Source: Dolomedes plantarius (Eukaryota > Arthropoda > Arachnida > Araneae > Dolomedidae). From it: a stretch of DNA of 64,000 nucleotides. The notes below the pieces were generated by a model. The model worked only from the letters and a program-made list of their open reading frames with translations, made no database searches and had not been told where the DNA came from. Position numbers and translations under genes: made by a program. The stretch spans positions 162,390,821 to 162,454,820 of the forward strand of contig OU015496.1 of the NCBI GenBank assembly GCA_907164885.2, read 5' to 3'. Below, one piece after another: positions 59,674-64,000 of this stretch; position 1 is the first letter of the stretch, and the number at the start of each line of letters is the position of its first letter.

Positions 59674-59922
59674 GTGCCCAGTGTAAAGGGTTTAAGTCAA
59701 AAGCAGTGATTTAAGTATACCAAATCATAGTCTTTTATACCAATCGCAGAACAATAATCTCTACTTGAATCTTTTGTACAAAGAAATGTAATTTTGTATA
59801 CAAAATTGATAGACTTAAGCCTTTTATACAAGTCAAAAGATTTTTATTTGTTTTATCAATACTAACAAATATCTAAACAATACTTTTCTTGACTTAAGCC
59901 TTTTATACCGAGCACCATACAT
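59672..59922. mobile_element. small MITE (~250 bp)
   Basis: Left TGGTGCCCAGTGTAAAGGGT and right inverted TGGTGCTCGGTATAAAAGGC, then TTAAGTCAA in both. The interior repeats CTTTTATAC/ACTTAAGCC motifs. No coding. Superfamily not determined; TATA-rich flanks on both sides. Confidence 0.6.
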
Positions 59923-60149
59923 ATATGTTTTTTTTTTGTGTGTGTGCTTGTATTTAGATGTGTATGTATGTAGAGATGGATTTACTACATACTGATTTGT
60001 AATCTTTTTCATGCCATATCTTCTTAATGAAACGGCCTGTTCTTCTAAATTTGTAATGATTTGCTTATCTCCTCATACACTACATACATGCTAAGTTTCG
60101 TGATAGTAGCTCGTTTCCTTCTGGGTGAGTTTCTTTTTGTGACAGTCTG

Positions 60150-60155
60150 TGTGTG

Positions 60156-60186
<31 letters not shown>
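60150..60186. repeat. (TG)n(TA)n microsatellite
   Basis: Short TG then TA run before the first LTR-like unit. Confidence 0.9.
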
Positions 60187-60818
60187 TATCATAAACTGGG
60201 GCAATTCGACTTCCCTGCCCAGTCTATTCCGATAGCGCGCCGAACTATGGGTAATTCCTAGCCACCCGGTTCCCTCAGATATCACTGAGAATACGCTGGA
60301 TTAATGAACATAAAAATAACATTTATTCAGTTCACGTATTTACAAACTATTACATTAACTCCTTGAATTTCGCACCTCCAGTGCATTCATGGCTTCCAGC
60401 CAAATCAAAAGATTTACACCTCTCAGACGTTTCAGTCAAACAAATCACAATCACTTTCCAACGTGGCTTCTCCGCACACGCGAACTGCTGGTCAGAGACA
60501 AAGTCGACCACCGTCCACACCGGACCTCTGTCCTTCTCTGTCTGTCCCTGTCTGCCTCTGGCCTGCATAGACGACCCACCAGTCCAAACCGGTTCTCCTT
60601 CCCCTGCATACCTCCGGAACAACTCGTCCAGAAACCACTTGCCCTTCCAGTCCTGGTTGTCATCTGGTTACTGGTCATCTGTTTACAAGACAGCTGGCAC
60701 GCCTCTTGATTGATGGACCTCGAATCGTCTCTGGTAAACATTCAAAACTGAAAAGAAACTTCACCATATTTTTATATAAAAATACAGGGGTTTAAGCAGA
60801 GAGTCCTCCGCCATCACA
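60187..60818 (-). repeat. LTR-like unit, copy 1
   Basis: 632 bases from TATCATAAACTGGGGCAATT to GTCCTCCGCCATCACA. On the minus strand it starts TGTGATGGC, has a TATA-box-like TTTTATATAAAAATA (about 60768-60782) and an AATAAATG near 60325. The right end shares GCCATCACAATATATA with the gypsy family 1 LTR at 4333-4348. No internal ORF is meaningful. I call it a probable solo LTR; the left terminus does not show CA. Confidence 0.5.
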
Positions 60819-60840
60819 ATATATATATATATATATATAT

Positions 60841-61469
60841 TATCATATACTGGGGCAATTCGTCTTCACTGCCCAGTCTATTTCGATAGCGCGCCGAACT
60901 ATGGCTAATTCCTAGCCACCCGGTTCCCTCAGAAATCACCGAGAATACGCTGGATTAAGGAACGTAAAACAAGCACCTTTATTCTTTAGCGTATTTACAT
61001 ATTTACATTAACTCCATATGAGTTTTGCACCTCCAGTGCATGCATGGCCTCCAGCCAAATCAATTAATTCACCTCTGTAAGGCTACAAACACTCCTACGC
61101 CAAACAAATCACAGTCGCCTCCACGTGGCTTCTCTGCACACGTACCACGCTGGTCCGAGACAAAATCGACATCCACGCCGGACCCCTGTCTCTCTCTGTC
61201 TGTCCTGTCACGACGCTAGCTTGCTCTCTCCTGCCCAGACGAACACCAGTTCAAACCGGTTTCTTCCCGCTGCATACCTCCGGAACCAGTTGTCCACTAA
61301 ACCATTTGCACATCCGGTCCTGGTTGTCATCTGTTTACCAGAGAGCTGACACGTCTCTTGACTGATTACCTGGACTCGCCTCTGGTAAACATTCAAAACT
61401 GAAAAGAAACTTCACCAAATTTTATCTATAATATACCGGGGGTTAAGCAGAGGGCCCGCCGCCATCACA
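60841..61469 (-). repeat. LTR-like unit, copy 2, in tandem
   Basis: Same family and orientation as 60187-60818, colinear from TATCATATACTGGGGCAATT to GCCGCCATCACA, with scattered substitutions and small indels. Separated from copy 1 by about 20 bases of TA. Confidence 0.75.
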
Positions 61470-61478
61470 ATATATATA

Positions 61479-62349
61479 CAGTGATTTCCGCTTATAACAA
61501 TCACGTTTGTTATTACTGTTTTTGATTCTTATAAGCGGTTGATTCTTATAGCCGAAATTTAGGTTTTTGGACTGGCATACACACCTATATATATATATAT
61601 ATTAGATAATTTATCATAAAATACTCTTTAATTTACGTTAATTATCTTTTATTAAAATTATTTTTTATAATTTTAAAAATACAACTTCATTTCTAGACCA
61701 ATAAGTAGATACACATGATTATAGTAAGAGAAGAAAAAAATACAATATTTGTTACAACATACCAGCTTAACAGTTTTAACATTTCAACTACAGGAAGGGA
61801 GCAAGAAAAAGTTTTCTATAGTAGTTTGACGTAATGAAGTTTTCAGGAGGTTGTTTCAATACTCTTTCAATACTAATAGTCGCAGCCGAAGATTCACCTT
61901 CTAGCTTACGTTTCACGGTTTGATAACGTGCTGAATCTACTAATGTCACGTTTGCCTAAGTGATAGTGGACACTTCGCCGAAGATTTATGTGTTTCAGTT
62001 CCAGGAAGCCGCAACCAGAATGTGGGAGGTGGGTAAAAAAAGAGCCCCTATTTTTGTTTGTCAGTGCAGAAAAGTGAAATCGGAACCGGACGGATAAAGA
62101 TGCCCCTAGGTCAAGCTAATAGGACAGTGTTGTGATAAATTGTTTAAGGGGAAACTATTATGTTATATCTAACAAAGAAAGGAATGAATTTTAAGACTAT
62201 ATTCCATCCCATCTTATCAATTTTTCTTAAAAAAAAAAAGGAAGAACTTCGTGCCTTTTTAGGGTTTAAGTGGCTTTTCTGAAAAATGAAAGGAAAGCGA
62301 AGAGTGTAAACTGATTCTTATAACCTCTGATCACTATAAGCGGTGGTTA

Positions 62350-62353
<4 letters not shown>
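61479..62353. mobile_element. pogo-like MITE (875 bp)
   Basis: Left CAGTGATTTCCGCTTATAAC and right inverted CAGTAACCACCGCTTATAGT, with TA flanks. The motif GATTCTTATAAGCGG/CTTATAACCTCTGATC recurs near both ends. Non-coding, AT-rich interior. Confidence 0.75.

Positions 62354-62396
<43 letters not shown>
62354..62396. repeat. (TA)n microsatellite
   Basis: TA run between the pogo-like MITE and the intact Tc1-type transposon. Confidence 0.95.

Positions 62397-64000
<1,604 letters not shown>

Noticed and set aside
60350..60741. Four overlapping ORFs of 90-116 codons as possible genes
   Set aside because: They occur on both strands of a repeat that is duplicated at 60841-61469, where the frames are not conserved.

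Overview
This window is eukaryotic, AT-rich, and made almost entirely of transposable elements and microsatellites. I found no host protein-coding gene, rRNA, functional tRNA or CRISPR array. The mixture (many Tc1/mariner families, BEL/Pao and Ty3/gypsy LTR elements, a Penelope-like element with an N-terminal GIY-YIG domain, tRNA-derived SINEs, hAT and Helitron relics, and very frequent (TA)n tracts) suggests an arthropod, most likely an arachnid such as a spider. That assignment is inference from the element types.

Layout. 1-4341: left-truncated, decayed Ty3/gypsy element on the minus strand with its 761-bp 5' LTR. 4367-5130: Helitron-like repeat. 5238-9403: permuted Penelope-like element, plus strand. 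9404-16400: duplicated AT-flanked segment, second Helitron copy, a hAT MITE with a perfect 8-bp target duplication, and SINE copies. 17584-18940: gypsy pol relic in which part of the RT is tandemly multiplied. 19024-19755: hAT relic. 20800-22028: decayed Tc1 element. 22806-29062: nearly complete BEL/Pao element (two LTRs differing by one base in their alignable part, 5-bp target duplication, one in-frame stop in gag-pol). 30244-31190: mariner-type relic with long TIRs. 31505-37010: complete-looking Ty3/gypsy element with identical 259-bp LTRs and one 1232-codon ORF. That ORF carries a DEK-like N-terminal domain and lacks the integrase catalytic core. 37565-39304: second long-TIR mariner-type element. 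39308-47460: Helitron copy, an LTR-like segment, a Tc1 inverted duplication, then three TA-inserting DNA elements in a row (pogo-like, DD41D, DD34E). 48857-53520: a hAT element nested with a pogo-like MITE, a SINE and a Tc1 element. 53529-64000: SINE, decayed Tc1 with an inverted duplication, second Penelope-like copy, small MITE, two tandem LTR-like units, pogo-like MITE, an intact Tc1-type transposon, and a fourth Helitron copy.

What ties the region together is (TA)n. Most insertions, including LTR and Penelope-like elements that do not need TA targets, begin or end in TA microsatellites. The elements likely to have moved most recently are the gypsy element at 31505-37010, the BEL element at 22806-29062 and the Tc1-type element at 62397-63569.
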